A stretch of 64,000 nucleotides of DNA from CAWKAO01 sp963847665. Its GTDB lineage: Bacteria; Actinomycetota; Humimicrobiia; Humimicrobiales; Humimicrobiaceae. Shown here piece after piece: positions 33,431 to 42,671 of the stretch (positions within the stretch are counted from its first letter, which is position 1; each line of letters opens with the position of its first letter). Under the pieces are notes generated by a model, which ran no database searches, was not told the DNA's origin, and was given only the letters and a program-made list of their open reading frames with translations. Location: contig CAWKAO010000003.1 in NCBI GenBank assembly GCA_963847665.1, forward strand, positions 496,001 through 560,000, given 5' to 3'. A program made the position numbers and the translations under genes.

Positions 33431-35836
33431 ATGGAAATAAAAAAAATGAATATATCGCTCAAGGGCATGACATGTGCAAGCTGTGCCATGACCATTGAAA
33501 AAGTCATAAAGAAACTTACAGGCGTTGAGGATGCAAGGGTAAATTTTGCAACAGAAAAAATGACTGTAGAATTTGATCCCGGCATTATTTCTTTGAAGGA
33601 CATGGATGAAGCAATAAAAAAATTTGGATACAGTATGGATGCGACTTCCATTGCTGACAACAATGTTTCAGAGCAACTCAGTGGGCTTTCTCTGGAAAAA
33701 ACCGGCATAGTTTCTGACAGTCAAAGTTGTCCGGTACCTCCAGGGCCAGAGAAAAAAACCCTTTCAAGAAGAGATGTTTCTGAGGAAAATACTGCAAGAT
33801 CAAAAACAGAGAAAGCTGCAGAGCTTCGGAAACAGAGAAATAAATTATTGTTTGTCCTCCCTATAGCAATCATCTTGTTTGCATTTATGATGTGGGAGAT
33901 CGCTGCAGCTGGAAATAAGAATGTTACTATGTTTTTTATTCCTCACCAGCTCTATTCAACGATCCTTTTGATACTATCGACAGTTGTCCTATTCTGGATA
34001 GGGCAGCCATTTTTAAAGGGCATATTAAATTTTGTTAGATACGGTGCTGCAAACATGGACACACTTGTCGGAATAGGCACACTTTCAGCATATACTTATA
34101 GTGCTGTTATTCTTCTTTTCCCGGTTATTCGCGAAGCGCTCAATCTGCCAGAGGCGAGTTATTTTGATGTGACAATAGTCGTTATTGGTTTTATTTCCCT
34201 CGGCAAATATCTTGAAGCCCGGTCAAAGCTAAGAACCGGGGAGGCAATCGAAAAACTTATAAATCTACAGGCTAAAACCGCGATCGTTGAAAGAAAAGGT
34301 CAGGAGATGGAAATACCTGTAGAGGAGCTTGTAATTGATGATGTTATAATTGTAAAGCCCGGAGGAAAGATACCTGTTGACGGTACCATTATCGGTGGGT
34401 TTACATCAATCGATGAATCAATGGTAACCGGGGAATCAATACCGGTCGATAAGACAATAGGCGACCCGGTCATCGGCGGCACAATAAACAAACAGGGTAC
34501 TTTCAGGTTTAGGGCCACAAAAATAGGTTCGGATACTCTCCTAGCACAGATAATCAGGATGGTAGAAGAAGCTCAGGGTTCCCGTGCCCCTATCCAGAGA
34601 CTTGCAGACAGGGTATCAGCGATCTTCGTTCCTATAGTTCTTGGAATAGCAGTGCTCACTTTAATAATCTGGCTGGCTGTTGGAAGCCGGTTTATGCCCT
34701 TAAATGAGGCGTTCAGGTTTGGACTCCTTAGCTTCGTGGGTGTCCTTGTAATTGCATGCCCATGCGCTCTGGGTCTTGCGACACCAACTGCTATAATTGT
34801 GGGGGTCGGTAAAGGTGCACAGAACGGTATTCTTATCAAGAATGCTGAAAGCCTTGAAAAACTTCATACAATAGATACCCTGGTAATAGACAAGACAGGG
34901 ACTATTACTAAAGGAAAACCCGAAGTAACGGATTTTATTCTTTCCAGTGGACAAACTCATCAAAAGCCTGATGAGGCGCAGACTTTAAAGATAATAGCTT
35001 CACTTGAAAAAAACTCCGAACATCCTCTTGCTGAAGCAATTGTAGAAAAAGCCTCTGATGCAGGCATAGATCTTGTCGAAATAGATAATTTTACAAATAT
35101 TGAAGGCAAAGGTGTAAGGGGAGATCTTAATGGTATCACATATTATGCCGGCAATATAAAATTGATGGATGAACTTGCGATATCTTTTGATTCCAATATT
35201 GTAGAAAAACTTACTCTCCAGGGAAAGACTCCTATACTCTTTTCAGAGGGCAAAAACATAATAGCTATCATCGGTATTGCTGATACATTAAAGGATAATA
35301 GCAGGGAAGTAGTCGAACGACTGCATAAGCTTGGGATAAAAGTCGTAATGCTTTCAGGTGATAATAAGAATACTGCAGAATATATAGCAAAACAGGTAGG
35401 TATTGATGGGGTATTTGCCGAAGTTCTTCCCCAGGACAAGGCCCTTAAAGTAAAAGAGTTGCAGGAGCTGGGTGCCAAAGTGGCCATGGCAGGAGACGGC
35501 GTAAACGATGCACCTGCACTTGCCCAGTCTGATGTTGGCATTGCAATGGGTACAGGTACAGACATAGCAATAGAATCCGCAGACATTACACTGCTTGCAG
35601 GAGATATTGCGAAGATACCCCAGGCGATAAGGCTGTCAAAGCAGACAATGCGTACTATCAGGCAGAACCTTTTTTGGGCCTTCATCTATAATATAATCGG
35701 GATACCCCTGGCAGCAGGACTTTTTTACCCGATATGGGGTATTTTTTTAAATCCTGTTTTTGCTGGGCTCGCAATGGCTTTTTCAAGCGTTTCGGTAGTG
35801 GCCAATTCATTAAGGCTCAAATTTACAAGGCTTTAA
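33431..35836 (+). CDS. copA: Copper-exporting P1B-type ATPase
   Basis: 801 residues from ATG 33431, chosen because GGGGG lies about five bases upstream and the HMA domain starts at once; the frame reaches back to a TTG at 33398. HMA domain with GMTCASC (C15, C18), a linker, then eight membrane segments. TGES in the actuator, membrane CPC at 443-445, phosphorylated D487 in DKTGT, SEHPLAEA, and GDGVNDAPAL are all intact. The CPC and the C-terminal SSVSVVANSLRL motif mark a Cu(I) exporter. It pumps copper out using ATP. Confidence 0.93.
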   Translation: MEIKKMNISLKGMTCASCAMTIEKVIKKLTGVEDARVNFATEKMTVEFDPGIISLKDMDEAIKKFGYSMDATSIADNNVSEQLSGLSLEKTGIVSDSQSCPVPPGPEKKTLSRRDVSEENTARSKTEKAAELRKQRNKLLFVLPIAIILFAFMMWEIAAAGNKNVTMFFIPHQLYSTILLILSTVVLFWIGQPFLKGILNFVRYGAANMDTLVGIGTLSAYTYSAVILLFPVIREALNLPEASYFDVTIVVIGFISLGKYLEARSKLRTGEAIEKLINLQAKTAIVERKGQEMEIPVEELVIDDVIIVKPGGKIPVDGTIIGGFTSIDESMVTGESIPVDKTIGDPVIGGTINKQGTFRFRATKIGSDTLLAQIIRMVEEAQGSRAPIQRLADRVSAIFVPIVLGIAVLTLIIWLAVGSRFMPLNEAFRFGLLSFVGVLVIACPCALGLATPTAIIVGVGKGAQNGILIKNAESLEKLHTIDTLVIDKTGTITKGKPEVTDFILSSGQTHQKPDEAQTLKIIASLEKNSEHPLAEAIVEKASDAGIDLVEIDNFTNIEGKGVRGDLNGITYYAGNIKLMDELAISFDSNIVEKLTLQGKTPILFSEGKNIIAIIGIADTLKDNSREVVERLHKLGIKVVMLSGDNKNTAEYIAKQVGIDGVFAEVLPQDKALKVKELQELGAKVAMAGDGVNDAPALAQSDVGIAMGTGTDIAIESADITLLAGDIAKIPQAIRLSKQTMRTIRQNLFWAFIYNIIGIPLAAGLFYPIWGIFLNPVFAGLAMAFSSVSVVANSLRLKFTRL

Positions 35837-35861
35837 CAGCACAGGAGCAGTAAAGGTAAAA

Positions 35862-36896
35862 ATGGAAAAAGAAGAGATCAAAAAAGGGACAAAGTGCGAG
35901 TATTTTGTCAGCGGCATGCATTGTCCAGCCTGTGAACTGGTCATAGAAAAGAAACTTTCAAAATATTCTATAATTAAAAATGCCGATGTAAGATTGACCA
36001 GGAAAAAAATATATTTTGAGATTGGGGACGATACCACTGAGGAAGAGCTTATTTCAGGAGTCAATAATATAATCGAAGCAGATGGATACAGTATCTCAGC
36101 GATCCAGAAAAAACACTCAATAAAATGGACGGACCTCTTAAAAGGCGCTATTGCTGCAGGAGTAGTAGCAGCAGCATTTATCCTTTTGCAGAAATTTGGC
36201 ATTACAAGACTTCTTAAGGTAAACGAACTCACCCTGGCGGTAACTTTCCTTATAGGTATTATCGCCTCACTTTCTTCCTGTATGGCCCTGGTGGGAGGTC
36301 TTGTTCTTTCTATATCTTCAAGCTATGCAATGACCAATGAAAAGGTGAAACCTTTGATCTTTTTCCATGGTGCAAGGATAGTCAGCTTTTTTATACTTGG
36401 CGGTGTCCTTGGATTGGTCGGTTCGATCTTTGCAATAAACCAGATGACATATTTTGTAATAAGCATCATTTTGTTTCTGGTAATGCTGATCCTGGGTATG
36501 AATCTCCTTGATATCTTTCCATTCCTTCACAGATTTCATATCAGGATGCCCAAGATATTTATGCGAAAGACGATGATGAATGAAAACATTCAAAACAGGT
36601 TTACTCCAGTTATCCTGGGTATGATCACTTTCTTTCTGCCATGCGGTTTTACACAATCGATACAGCTGACTTCGATGACTTCGGGAAGTTTCTTAAACGG
36701 CGGGCTTTTAATGCTTGTATTTGCACTCGGGACATTACCGGTTCTCGGGATCATATCTTTTACAAGTGTGCGGTTTTCCAGGTCCTCATCTTCAGGAGTG
36801 TTTTTCAAGGCTGCTGGCTTTATAGTCCTTTTCTTTGCAGTATTTAATTTTATTAATGCCCTTGCGTCAATGGGTTTTATCGGACCGGTATTTTAA
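35862..36896 (+). CDS. HMA domain fused to TauE/SafE-DsbD-like membrane protein
   Basis: 344 residues. N-terminal HMA domain with GMHCPACELVIEKKL, then six or so membrane segments from about residue 90. The membrane part has SCMALVGGLVLS and FFLPCGFTQSIQL, paired membrane Cys motifs reminiscent of DsbD/CcdA and the UreH-like sulfite-exporter group. Such fusions accompany copper genes and are thought to move copper or electrons. It follows copA by 25 bases and precedes csoR by 23. Confidence 0.8.
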   Translation: MEKEEIKKGTKCEYFVSGMHCPACELVIEKKLSKYSIIKNADVRLTRKKIYFEIGDDTTEEELISGVNNIIEADGYSISAIQKKHSIKWTDLLKGAIAAGVVAAAFILLQKFGITRLLKVNELTLAVTFLIGIIASLSSCMALVGGLVLSISSSYAMTNEKVKPLIFFHGARIVSFFILGGVLGLVGSIFAINQMTYFVISIILFLVMLILGMNLLDIFPFLHRFHIRMPKIFMRKTMMNENIQNRFTPVILGMITFFLPCGFTQSIQLTSMTSGSFLNGGLLMLVFALGTLPVLGIISFTSVRFSRSSSSGVFFKAAGFIVLFFAVFNFINALASMGFIGPVF

Positions 36897-36919
36897 TAAT
36901 ATTTTATTTAAGGAAGATA

Positions 36920-37198
36920 ATGCAAAAAGTAAAAAGTAAAAAAGACACATTACTGAATTTTAAAAAAGCAAGATCGCACATCGAGAAAATAACAAGTATG
37001 ATCGAAGAAGACGCATACTGTATTGATATCATGCAGCAGAACCTGGCAGTTATCGGATTACTGCGTTCTGCACACCTGATACTGATGGAAAATCACCTTA
37101 AGCACTGTTTTTCAGAAGCTATGCAATCCAATAAGGATGATAAAAAAACTGAGATGATAGAAGAAATACTTAAAGTGACCAAAATAGCAAATAAATAA
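36920..37198 (+). CDS. csoR: CsoR-type copper-sensing repressor
   Basis: 92 residues, all helical, of the metal-sensitive repressor (DUF156) family. The copper ligands C-H-C are seen as AYCIDIMQQ (Cys), ENHLKHCF (His and Cys). It should bind the inverted repeat at 32611-32633 when apo and release it on Cu(I) binding, inducing its own operon. The operon end lies 17 bases before the convergent ABC permease. The N-terminal segment is less conserved than usual. Confidence 0.85.
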   Translation: MQKVKSKKDTLLNFKKARSHIEKITSMIEEDAYCIDIMQQNLAVIGLLRSAHLILMENHLKHCFSEAMQSNKDDKKTEMIEEILKVTKIANK

Positions 37199-37214
37199 CC
37201 GTCTCCGAAGATTG

Positions 37215-37988
37215 TCAGTCGGAGCGCCAGCAGAATTTAGAATACAGTATAAGACTGACCACAAAAATGACTATAGATATTACTATGGTAAAGATCACCT
37301 GGAACGAACCCATAGGGTCATAGCCGACAAAGTCTTTTGTAGAAAGCATCGATGATATTATTGCATTTGCAGACGAGAAGGGATAATACCTTGAAAAAAC
37401 CTGAAGTGCACCTGGCAGGAAAGCATATGGAAACGTGACCCCCGCAAGAGACATGGACACAACAGAAATACCTACTCCTGTCATAATGGCGCCGTTTATA
37501 TTCTTTATAAATGTACCTATGATTATCCCTGCCCCTGTTGCACTTAATGTAGCGAGTATTAAAAAAGCCAGGGATATAAGAGAATTTGAAACGGTAAAAT
37601 TAAATCTTGCACCAAGTATTACCCCGATGATGCCGATAAGGATTGCAGAGATGAGGACATAAAAAAGAACCCCGAATATCCTTCCCAGGATGTCCCTCCA
37701 TTGCTTGACGGGCATTGAACGCAGTTTTAAAAACAGACCATGGGCCCTGTCCTGTGCGATAAGACCGGGTAGAGTAGAAAAACCGGAAAGCATCAGTGAA
37801 AAGACTACCATGGATATGGTGATCCCGGCCCTGAAACTACCCTGGCCTGATTGGGGATCAGCCCTGTAAAATAGAAATATCCCGAGAAATAAAAATATTA
37901 TGGGCCAGACTATTGTCCAGAACACTGTTATCTTGTTACGATATAATTCCTTTATTGTCTTTATAAAAACAGCATTTATCTGTCTCAT
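37215..37988 (-). CDS. ABC-2 type transporter permease
   Basis: 257 residues with six hydrophobic segments and the ABC-2 pattern: KTIKELYRNKITVFWTIVWP at the N-terminus, LPGLIAQDRAHGLFLKLRSMPV in the first loop. It exports a drug, lipid or peptide together with the ATPase encoded upstream on the same strand (38017-38936), which is frameshifted. Stop lies 17 bases from the end of csoR on the opposite strand. Confidence 0.82.
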   Translation of the reverse strand: MRQINAVFIKTIKELYRNKITVFWTIVWPIIFLFLGIFLFYRADPQSGQGSFRAGITISMVVFSLMLSGFSTLPGLIAQDRAHGLFLKLRSMPVKQWRDILGRIFGVLFYVLISAILIGIIGVILGARFNFTVSNSLISLAFLILATLSATGAGIIIGTFIKNINGAIMTGVGISVVSMSLAGVTFPYAFLPGALQVFSRYYPFSSANAIISSMLSTKDFVGYDPMGSFQVIFTIVISIVIFVVSLILYSKFCWRSD

Positions 37989-38016
37989 ATTTACCTCACT
38001 GTAAATGCAAAATGGC

Positions 38017-38936
38017 TCAGTCTTTAACAGAACGGCCGGTCAGTTTGAAGAACACATCATCAAGGGTCGAAGTCGTGCTTTCAAGCCTTGTCACTTTATA
38101 ACCCATACTGTCGAGCTTCCTTATTATTTCCGGTATGTCTTCTGCTATATCATCTGAGGAGATCTTATATCCAAGATCAGTCTCGATTATATCACTTATA
38201 TCTTTGAAACCGCAGAGAGCCTTTTTTATCTTTTCATCTTTTACTTCAGTTTCAATTGTCAGCGCATTCTTCAGGTTATTATTTCTCTTAAGCTCATCAG
38301 GAGTACCCTCCGCGACTATGACTCCCTTATCGATAAGGCCTATCCTGTCTGCTATTTCAGCATCGGTGCCGATGTGGGTTATCAGGAAAACAGTGGTATT
38401 GTGCTTCATTGTATTTTTGACAAGGTCAAAAAAATTCCGCCTTGCGGTAGGGTCAAGTCCTGTAGTGGGTTCGTCCAGTATCAATACTTTGATCCCGCTG
38501 AATAAAATGGTCGCAAGCTCAAGCCTTTTTTTCATCCCGCCAGAATATTTTGATACAAGTTTATTTGCATCATCTGTCAGCCCTACTTTTTCTAAAAGAT
38601 CTGAAGTTATTATTTTTAACTGGGTCCTGTATATCCCATAAGACCTGCAAAATAGTTTAGGTTCTCCCTTCCGGTCAGATATACTGAGGTAAAATTTTCC
38701 TGTGGCATGTAGCCGATCAGCTCCCGCGCCTGTGCTGGAGGGGTCCCGTATATTAAAACCTCACCTCCTGATTTTTCCCGTATGGATGCAAGTATAGCCG
38801 CAAGAGTGGTCTTACCCGAACCATTTGGGCCCATCAGACAGTAAAACTCACCCTCTTTTATTGAAAGGTCAATATTTTTTAGGATCAGATTTTTACCATA
38901 CTTTTTTGTAAGGTCTTTTATTTTTATAGCTTCCAT
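38017..38936 (-). pseudogene. ABC transporter ATPase, interrupted by a one-base frameshift
   Basis: Two frames together encode one DrrA/CcmA-like ATPase of about 306 residues. The N-terminal frame (38936-38616) has Walker A GPNGSGKTT and the Q-loop (GYMPQENF) but runs out of frame after FAGLMGYTG. The C-terminal frame resumes TQLKIITSDLLEKVGLTDD and continues with YSGGMKKRLELA, Walker B VLILDEPTTGLDP and a family C-terminal domain. The shift is at about 38624-38632 on the minus strand (ACAGGACCCAG) and equals one missing base. It may be a real mutation or a sequencing error; if real, the exporter lacks its motor. Confidence 0.85.
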
Positions 38937-39065
38937 AGTGATCTTTTTATGGATCTGGTAAATTACTTTAAAAACGTCTTATAATAATACTGCGGGTCTT
39001 ATTTTTTATATCATAGCATATCAAATCTGTATTTAAATCTATTTCCATACTTAGTTCCGAGGTTT

Positions 39066-39443
39066 CTATTTTAAATCCATGTCGCTCTGCATTATTCCCA
39101 TTACATTACCCTCTGTATCCTGGAAATATGCAAGATAACCTGCTCCCGGTATGGCCTGTTTTGGAACGACGATCTTCCCACCATTGGCAGTTATCTTTTT
39201 CAGGTCTTCATCCAGTGATTCTGAAAATAGTGTATTCATCATCTGGTTCTTAAAAGCATCTCTTTCGTTCCTGAGCATGAATGCACCATCGATGCCTGGG
39301 ACATCCTTAGGACCGGTCTCTACCAGCCAGTAATTCATGGGACCCTCCCATTTGTTTATCTTCCAGCCAAAAGTCTTTTCATAGAACTTTTTTGCTCTTT
39401 CAGCATCTTCTACATCAAATTCAAAATGGACAGGCCGGTTCAT
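39066..39443 (-). CDS. VOC-family (glyoxalase-fold) protein
   Basis: 125 residues. Typical single-module VOC protein: VHFEFDVEDAERAKKFYEKTFGWKI at the start (here residues 4-28), GAGYLAYFQDTEGNVMGIMQ at the end. First-shell metal ligands H5 and E near the C-terminus are partly present. Function of this subgroup is unknown; it may bind or modify a small hydrophobic compound. It stands alone, separated by 129 bases from the ABC ATPase. Confidence 0.82.
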   Translation of the reverse strand: MNRPVHFEFDVEDAERAKKFYEKTFGWKINKWEGPMNYWLVETGPKDVPGIDGAFMLRNERDAFKNQMMNTLFSESLDEDLKKITANGGKIVVPKQAIPGAGYLAYFQDTEGNVMGIMQSDMDLK

Positions 39444-39610
39444 TGCTTAACTCCTTTGTAACTTTTTTGATATTACCTGGAACATCATTACTATTCAATT
39501 TTACTATTTCAATTTATTATTTTATAGTATAATACCTCTTCAAATAAAGGGTTAAATATAGAAGTCCAAATTTTTAAAAAATCTTTTTTGTAAAAGTGAA
39601 AGGAAGGCAT

Positions 39611-40393
39611 ATGAAAAACAAATTATTTATTGCTATTGCAGCTACTCTTGCACTGATCATGGTCCTATCAGTGTCAGTGGCGTGCTCCCAGAAAACAGAA
39701 AGTGTGGATCCGGCAGCAGTTGAGCTTATTAATCCGGGAGTTTTGACTGTTGGAAGTGATTGTACATGGCAGCCGATGGAATTTGTCGAAGGTGACAAGA
39801 TCGTAGGATTTGATGTCGACATGGCCCAGGCAATTGCTGATAAGATGGGGTTAAAACTTGACTTCCAGAATGCTGCATGGGATGGGATATTTCCTGCCCT
39901 TATCGCACATAAATATGATATGGTAATTTCTTCTGTCACTATTACTGATGACAGGAAAAAGGAAATGGATTTTTCAGATCCTTATTACAAGACTGACCAG
40001 GCAGCAGTAGTCAAGGATGATTCAGGGATAGATTCAGTTGAAAAACTTAATGGTAAGACAGCTGCGGTCCAGATCGGTACAACAGGCGAATTTGCAGCAA
40101 GAGATATCGAAGGTCTTAATGTCCAGACATATGATGACATTTTGCTTGCATTCGAAGATCTTAAGGCTGGAAGGGTAGACGCTGTAATAGCTGATTCCTA
40201 TTTAGGTTTTTATTATGCAAAGAACAATGACGGTTTAACAGTTGGATGTGTTATAAAAACTGATGAGCAGCTTGGTGTAGCATTTGCAAAAGATACCCCA
40301 AACCTGCTCGCTGCAGTAAACGTTGCACTTAAAACAATAAAGGATGAGGGTACCTATGACCAGATATTTGATAAATGGTTTGCTGAAAAGTAA
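39611..40393 (+). CDS. Amino-acid ABC transporter substrate-binding lipoprotein
   Basis: 260 residues from ATG 39611 (GGAAGG just before; a GTG at 39596 is less likely). Lipobox SVSVAC. The mature part is the SBP_bac_3 family: VLTVGSDCTWQPMEFVEGDKIVGFDVD (about 45-70), NAAWDGIFPALIAHKYDMVISSVTIT and VDAVIADSYLGFYYAK. It binds a polar amino acid outside the membrane. TATAAT at 39528-39533 is a plausible -10 box. A weak hairpin (40413-40437) separates it from the permease. Confidence 0.9.
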   Translation: MKNKLFIAIAATLALIMVLSVSVACSQKTESVDPAAVELINPGVLTVGSDCTWQPMEFVEGDKIVGFDVDMAQAIADKMGLKLDFQNAAWDGIFPALIAHKYDMVISSVTITDDRKKEMDFSDPYYKTDQAAVVKDDSGIDSVEKLNGKTAAVQIGTTGEFAARDIEGLNVQTYDDILLAFEDLKAGRVDAVIADSYLGFYYAKNNDGLTVGCVIKTDEQLGVAFAKDTPNLLAAVNVALKTIKDEGTYDQIFDKWFAEK

Positions 40394-40477
40394 TCTTTTA
40401 TTATAAATAAGTCTGCCCAGGCTTACCGGTCTGGCAGGTATATTATTAAAATTATTAAGAAAAAAATGAAGTTTTAA

Positions 40478-41161
40478 ATGGAAGGTTTAACAAACCTGTT
40501 TGAGAAGTACTTCTCTATTGCTATCATTAGGGAAGTACTTCCATACCTTTTAAAGGGCGCTTTGCTAACCATAATATTTTCAGCCTCTTCCGAGATCTTC
40601 GGCATTATAATCGGCATGGTCACCTCCATTATAAGGGTCTCAAGGATAAAGGTACTCAACCATCTTGCAATAATCTATGTGGATCTTTTCAGGGGTACAC
40701 CTCTACTCATGCAGATAATATTTATTTACTATGCCCTGCCTTATCTTGGTATAAACCTGCCCGCATCGGTAGCCGGTATAGCCGCACTTTCAATTAATAG
40801 CGGCGCATATGTTACTGAAATATTCAGGGCAGGAATAGAATCTATTGAAAAGGGGCAGATCGAAGCTGCAAGATCGCTTGGAATGTCCTATATAAAGACA
40901 ATGCGATATGTAATAATACCGCAGACAATAAAACGGGTGCTGCCACCGCTTACTAATGAATTTGTCGCCCTTATTAAGGATTCATCACTTCTTTCTGTTA
41001 TAGCGATTTCTGAGCTTCTGCGAACTGCCAAGGAAATGATGACCTGGAAGCTTAATCCATCATCTCTTACTGCTGCGGCGATTCTATACCTGATAATCAC
41101 AATACCCCTGACAAGGCTTGTAAGCCGGATGGAAAACAAGCTGAAGAGAAGCGAAGGCTAA
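40478..41161 (+). CDS. Amino-acid ABC transporter permease
   Basis: 227 residues with about five membrane segments, HisM/GlnP family (three-TM core). RGTPLLMQIIFIYYALP near residue 70 and the ATPase-coupling EAA loop IEKGQIEAARSLGMSYIKTM near 125-145 are clear. It forms the channel for the amino acid captured by the protein at 39611 and pairs with the ATPase at 41229. Confidence 0.9.
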   Translation: MEGLTNLFEKYFSIAIIREVLPYLLKGALLTIIFSASSEIFGIIIGMVTSIIRVSRIKVLNHLAIIYVDLFRGTPLLMQIIFIYYALPYLGINLPASVAGIAALSINSGAYVTEIFRAGIESIEKGQIEAARSLGMSYIKTMRYVIIPQTIKRVLPPLTNEFVALIKDSSLLSVIAISELLRTAKEMMTWKLNPSSLTAAAILYLIITIPLTRLVSRMENKLKRSEG

Positions 41162-41228
41162 TAAAATATTTCAAAGATATGAAAAAATTTCAAAAAAAGA
41201 TAGTGAATATTTTAAAGCTAAGGAATCA

Positions 41229-41954
41229 ATGATAAGAATAGTCGATCTACATAAAAAATTTGGCACCCTGCATGTACTGAAAGGTATCAACCTTGAGGTA
41301 AATAAGGGTGAAGTCATGGTCATCATAGGACCAAGCGGTTCAGGTAAGAGCACGCTTCTCCGCAGTATCAATCTACTTGAAACCCCGACATCGGGCCAGA
41401 TCTTTTTCGATGGCTTTGATATCACTGCAAAAAAAGTCGACAGGAATAGAGTAAGGCAGAGGATCGGTATGGTATTCCAGAGCTTTAACCTGTTTCCACA
41501 CATGACGGTTCTTGGCAATGTGACGCTTGCACCCTTAAAAGTACTTAATATGAAGAAGGAGGAAGCAAGGCGCATTGGAACCGACCTGCTAAAGAAAGTC
41601 GGACTATCTGATAAGATAGATGGTTACCCGAACCAGCTTTCAGGAGGACAAAAGCAGAGAGTGGCGATCGCAAGGGCCCTTGCCATGAATCCAGAAGTCA
41701 TGCTTTTTGATGAGGTGACATCCGCACTCGATCCCGAACTTGTAAAGGAGGTCCTTGATGTCATGAAGGACCTTGCAAAGAGCGGCATGACCATGCTGGT
41801 AGTAACGCATGAGATGGGTTTTGCAAAAGAGGTCGGCTCCCATGTCATTTTTATGGACGAAGGGTTGATAGTCGAAGAAGGCAGAGCAATCGATATTTTT
41901 GACCACCCAAAACATCCACGCACTAAATCATTCTTAGATGCAGTGCTTCACTGA
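41229..41954 (+). CDS. Amino-acid ABC transporter ATPase
   Basis: 241 residues, GlnQ/HisP family. Walker A GPSGSGKST, Q-loop MVFQSFNLFPH, signature LSGGQKQRVAIARAL, Walker B VMLFDEVTSALDPE and H-switch VVTHEMGFAKEV are intact. Drives amino-acid import with the two genes upstream. The gap of 67 bases before it contains no other gene. Confidence 0.93.
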   Translation: MIRIVDLHKKFGTLHVLKGINLEVNKGEVMVIIGPSGSGKSTLLRSINLLETPTSGQIFFDGFDITAKKVDRNRVRQRIGMVFQSFNLFPHMTVLGNVTLAPLKVLNMKKEEARRIGTDLLKKVGLSDKIDGYPNQLSGGQKQRVAIARALAMNPEVMLFDEVTSALDPELVKEVLDVMKDLAKSGMTMLVVTHEMGFAKEVGSHVIFMDEGLIVEEGRAIDIFDHPKHPRTKSFLDAVLH

Positions 41955-42016
41955 AATTAATCAAGATTCAAAAAATATCCTTTTATAAAGATGGATCTTA
42001 ATTCAAAATCAATTCA

Positions 42017-42283
42017 TCAAAAATTCTTATAGGTATTTTCCCTTCTAAGCCTGACTTCCAAAATATTGATTATTTTGCTGGTATCATCAATGAAGTAAAT
42101 AATCCTGTATCTACTTACTCTTATTCTATAGATGTTTTTTTCATCAGCATCAATCTTTTTTGAATTAAAAGGTCTTGGATCTTTTGCTAATGAACATATA
42201 TTTTTTGAGATGATGTTATAGTTATTATCTGTAATCTTATCCAGAAACTTTACAACAGATTTTTTTAATAATATCTTATAAAT
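42017..42283 (-). CDS. relE: RelE/ParE-family toxin without a canonical start codon
   Basis: 88 residues if begun at ATT (42283-42281). The frame is KILLKKSVVKFLDKITDN..., LAKDPRPFNSKKID, YRIRVSRYRIIYFIDD and a terminal LEVRLRRENTYKNF, an unmistakable RelE fold with complete length. Upstream there are only two more codons (AAG then a TAA stop), so no ATG, GTG, TTG or CTG exists near the expected start. AGG lies six bases before the ATT. The antitoxin stop overlaps the toxin start by eight bases. Either ATT initiates, or the start was mutated and the gene is dead. RelE toxins cut mRNA in the ribosome. Confidence 0.75.
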   Translation of the reverse strand: MYKILLKKSVVKFLDKITDNNYNIISKNICSLAKDPRPFNSKKIDADEKNIYRIRVSRYRIIYFIDDTSKIINILEVRLRRENTYKNF

Positions 42284-42518
42284 CTTTTACCTGGCCTTGT
42301 TTTCTTTTACTAGCATATTCATCAAACGAAACCAGCTCTTCATCATTATCCATAATCTTCAATGCAGATTTTAAATCTTCTTCATCCTCCAGTATTTCAA
42401 GTGCAGCCTCTCTTATCAACTGTGCCATTGATTTCCTCCTATTAAAAGCCAGAGTCCTCAATCTTTCATGCTGGTCTTTAGTAAGAAATATTGTTGTTCT
42501 TTGTAAAGTGTCTTTCAT
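42276..42518 (-). CDS. Ribbon-helix-helix/RelB-like antitoxin
   Basis: 80 residues. N-terminal RTTIFLTKDQHERLRTLAFN and KSMAQLIREAALEIL form the RHH DNA-binding part; the acidic C-terminal half (MDNDEELVSFDEY) would bind the toxin. It overlaps the RelE-type frame at its 3' end. Upstream on this strand lie two palindromes (42541-42578) that are likely its operators. No clear Shine-Dalgarno beyond a short GATAAA-type leader. Confidence 0.8.
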   Translation of the reverse strand: MKDTLQRTTIFLTKDQHERLRTLAFNRRKSMAQLIREAALEILEDEEDLKSALKIMDNDEELVSFDEYASKRKQGQVKDL

Positions 42519-42540
42519 AATTTATCACCAGTGGAAAAGT

Positions 42541-42578
42541 AACATATATATGTTTGTATGTCAATTAGTTAATTGACA
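42541..42578 (-). promoter_or_regulatory. Twin palindromes upstream of relB/relE
   Basis: AACATATATATGTT (42541-42554) is a perfect 14-base palindrome; TGTCAATTA, GT, TAATTGACA (42559-42578) is a perfect nine-base inverted repeat. The second contains TTGACA on the minus strand (42564-42559), a candidate -35 box. They lie 23-60 bases before the antitoxin start and are probable autoregulatory sites. Confidence 0.55.
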
Positions 42579-42671
42579 GGGTAAGAAGATCATAGGTTGC
42601 GGTATTCTTAAAAATAATATCGATAATAAAATAATACGATAAGGCCTAAAGAGAAATTTTTAAAAAAATCC

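Noticed and set aside
37203..37224. CTCCGA/TCGGAG hairpin between csoR and the ABC permease
   Set aside because: Six pairs with a ten-base loop and no T-run, overlapping the permease stop; too weak to call a terminator.
40413..40437. CTGCC...GGCAG hairpin after the amino-acid binding protein
   Set aside because: The stem needs a bulge and no T-run follows, so I mention it only with the gene.
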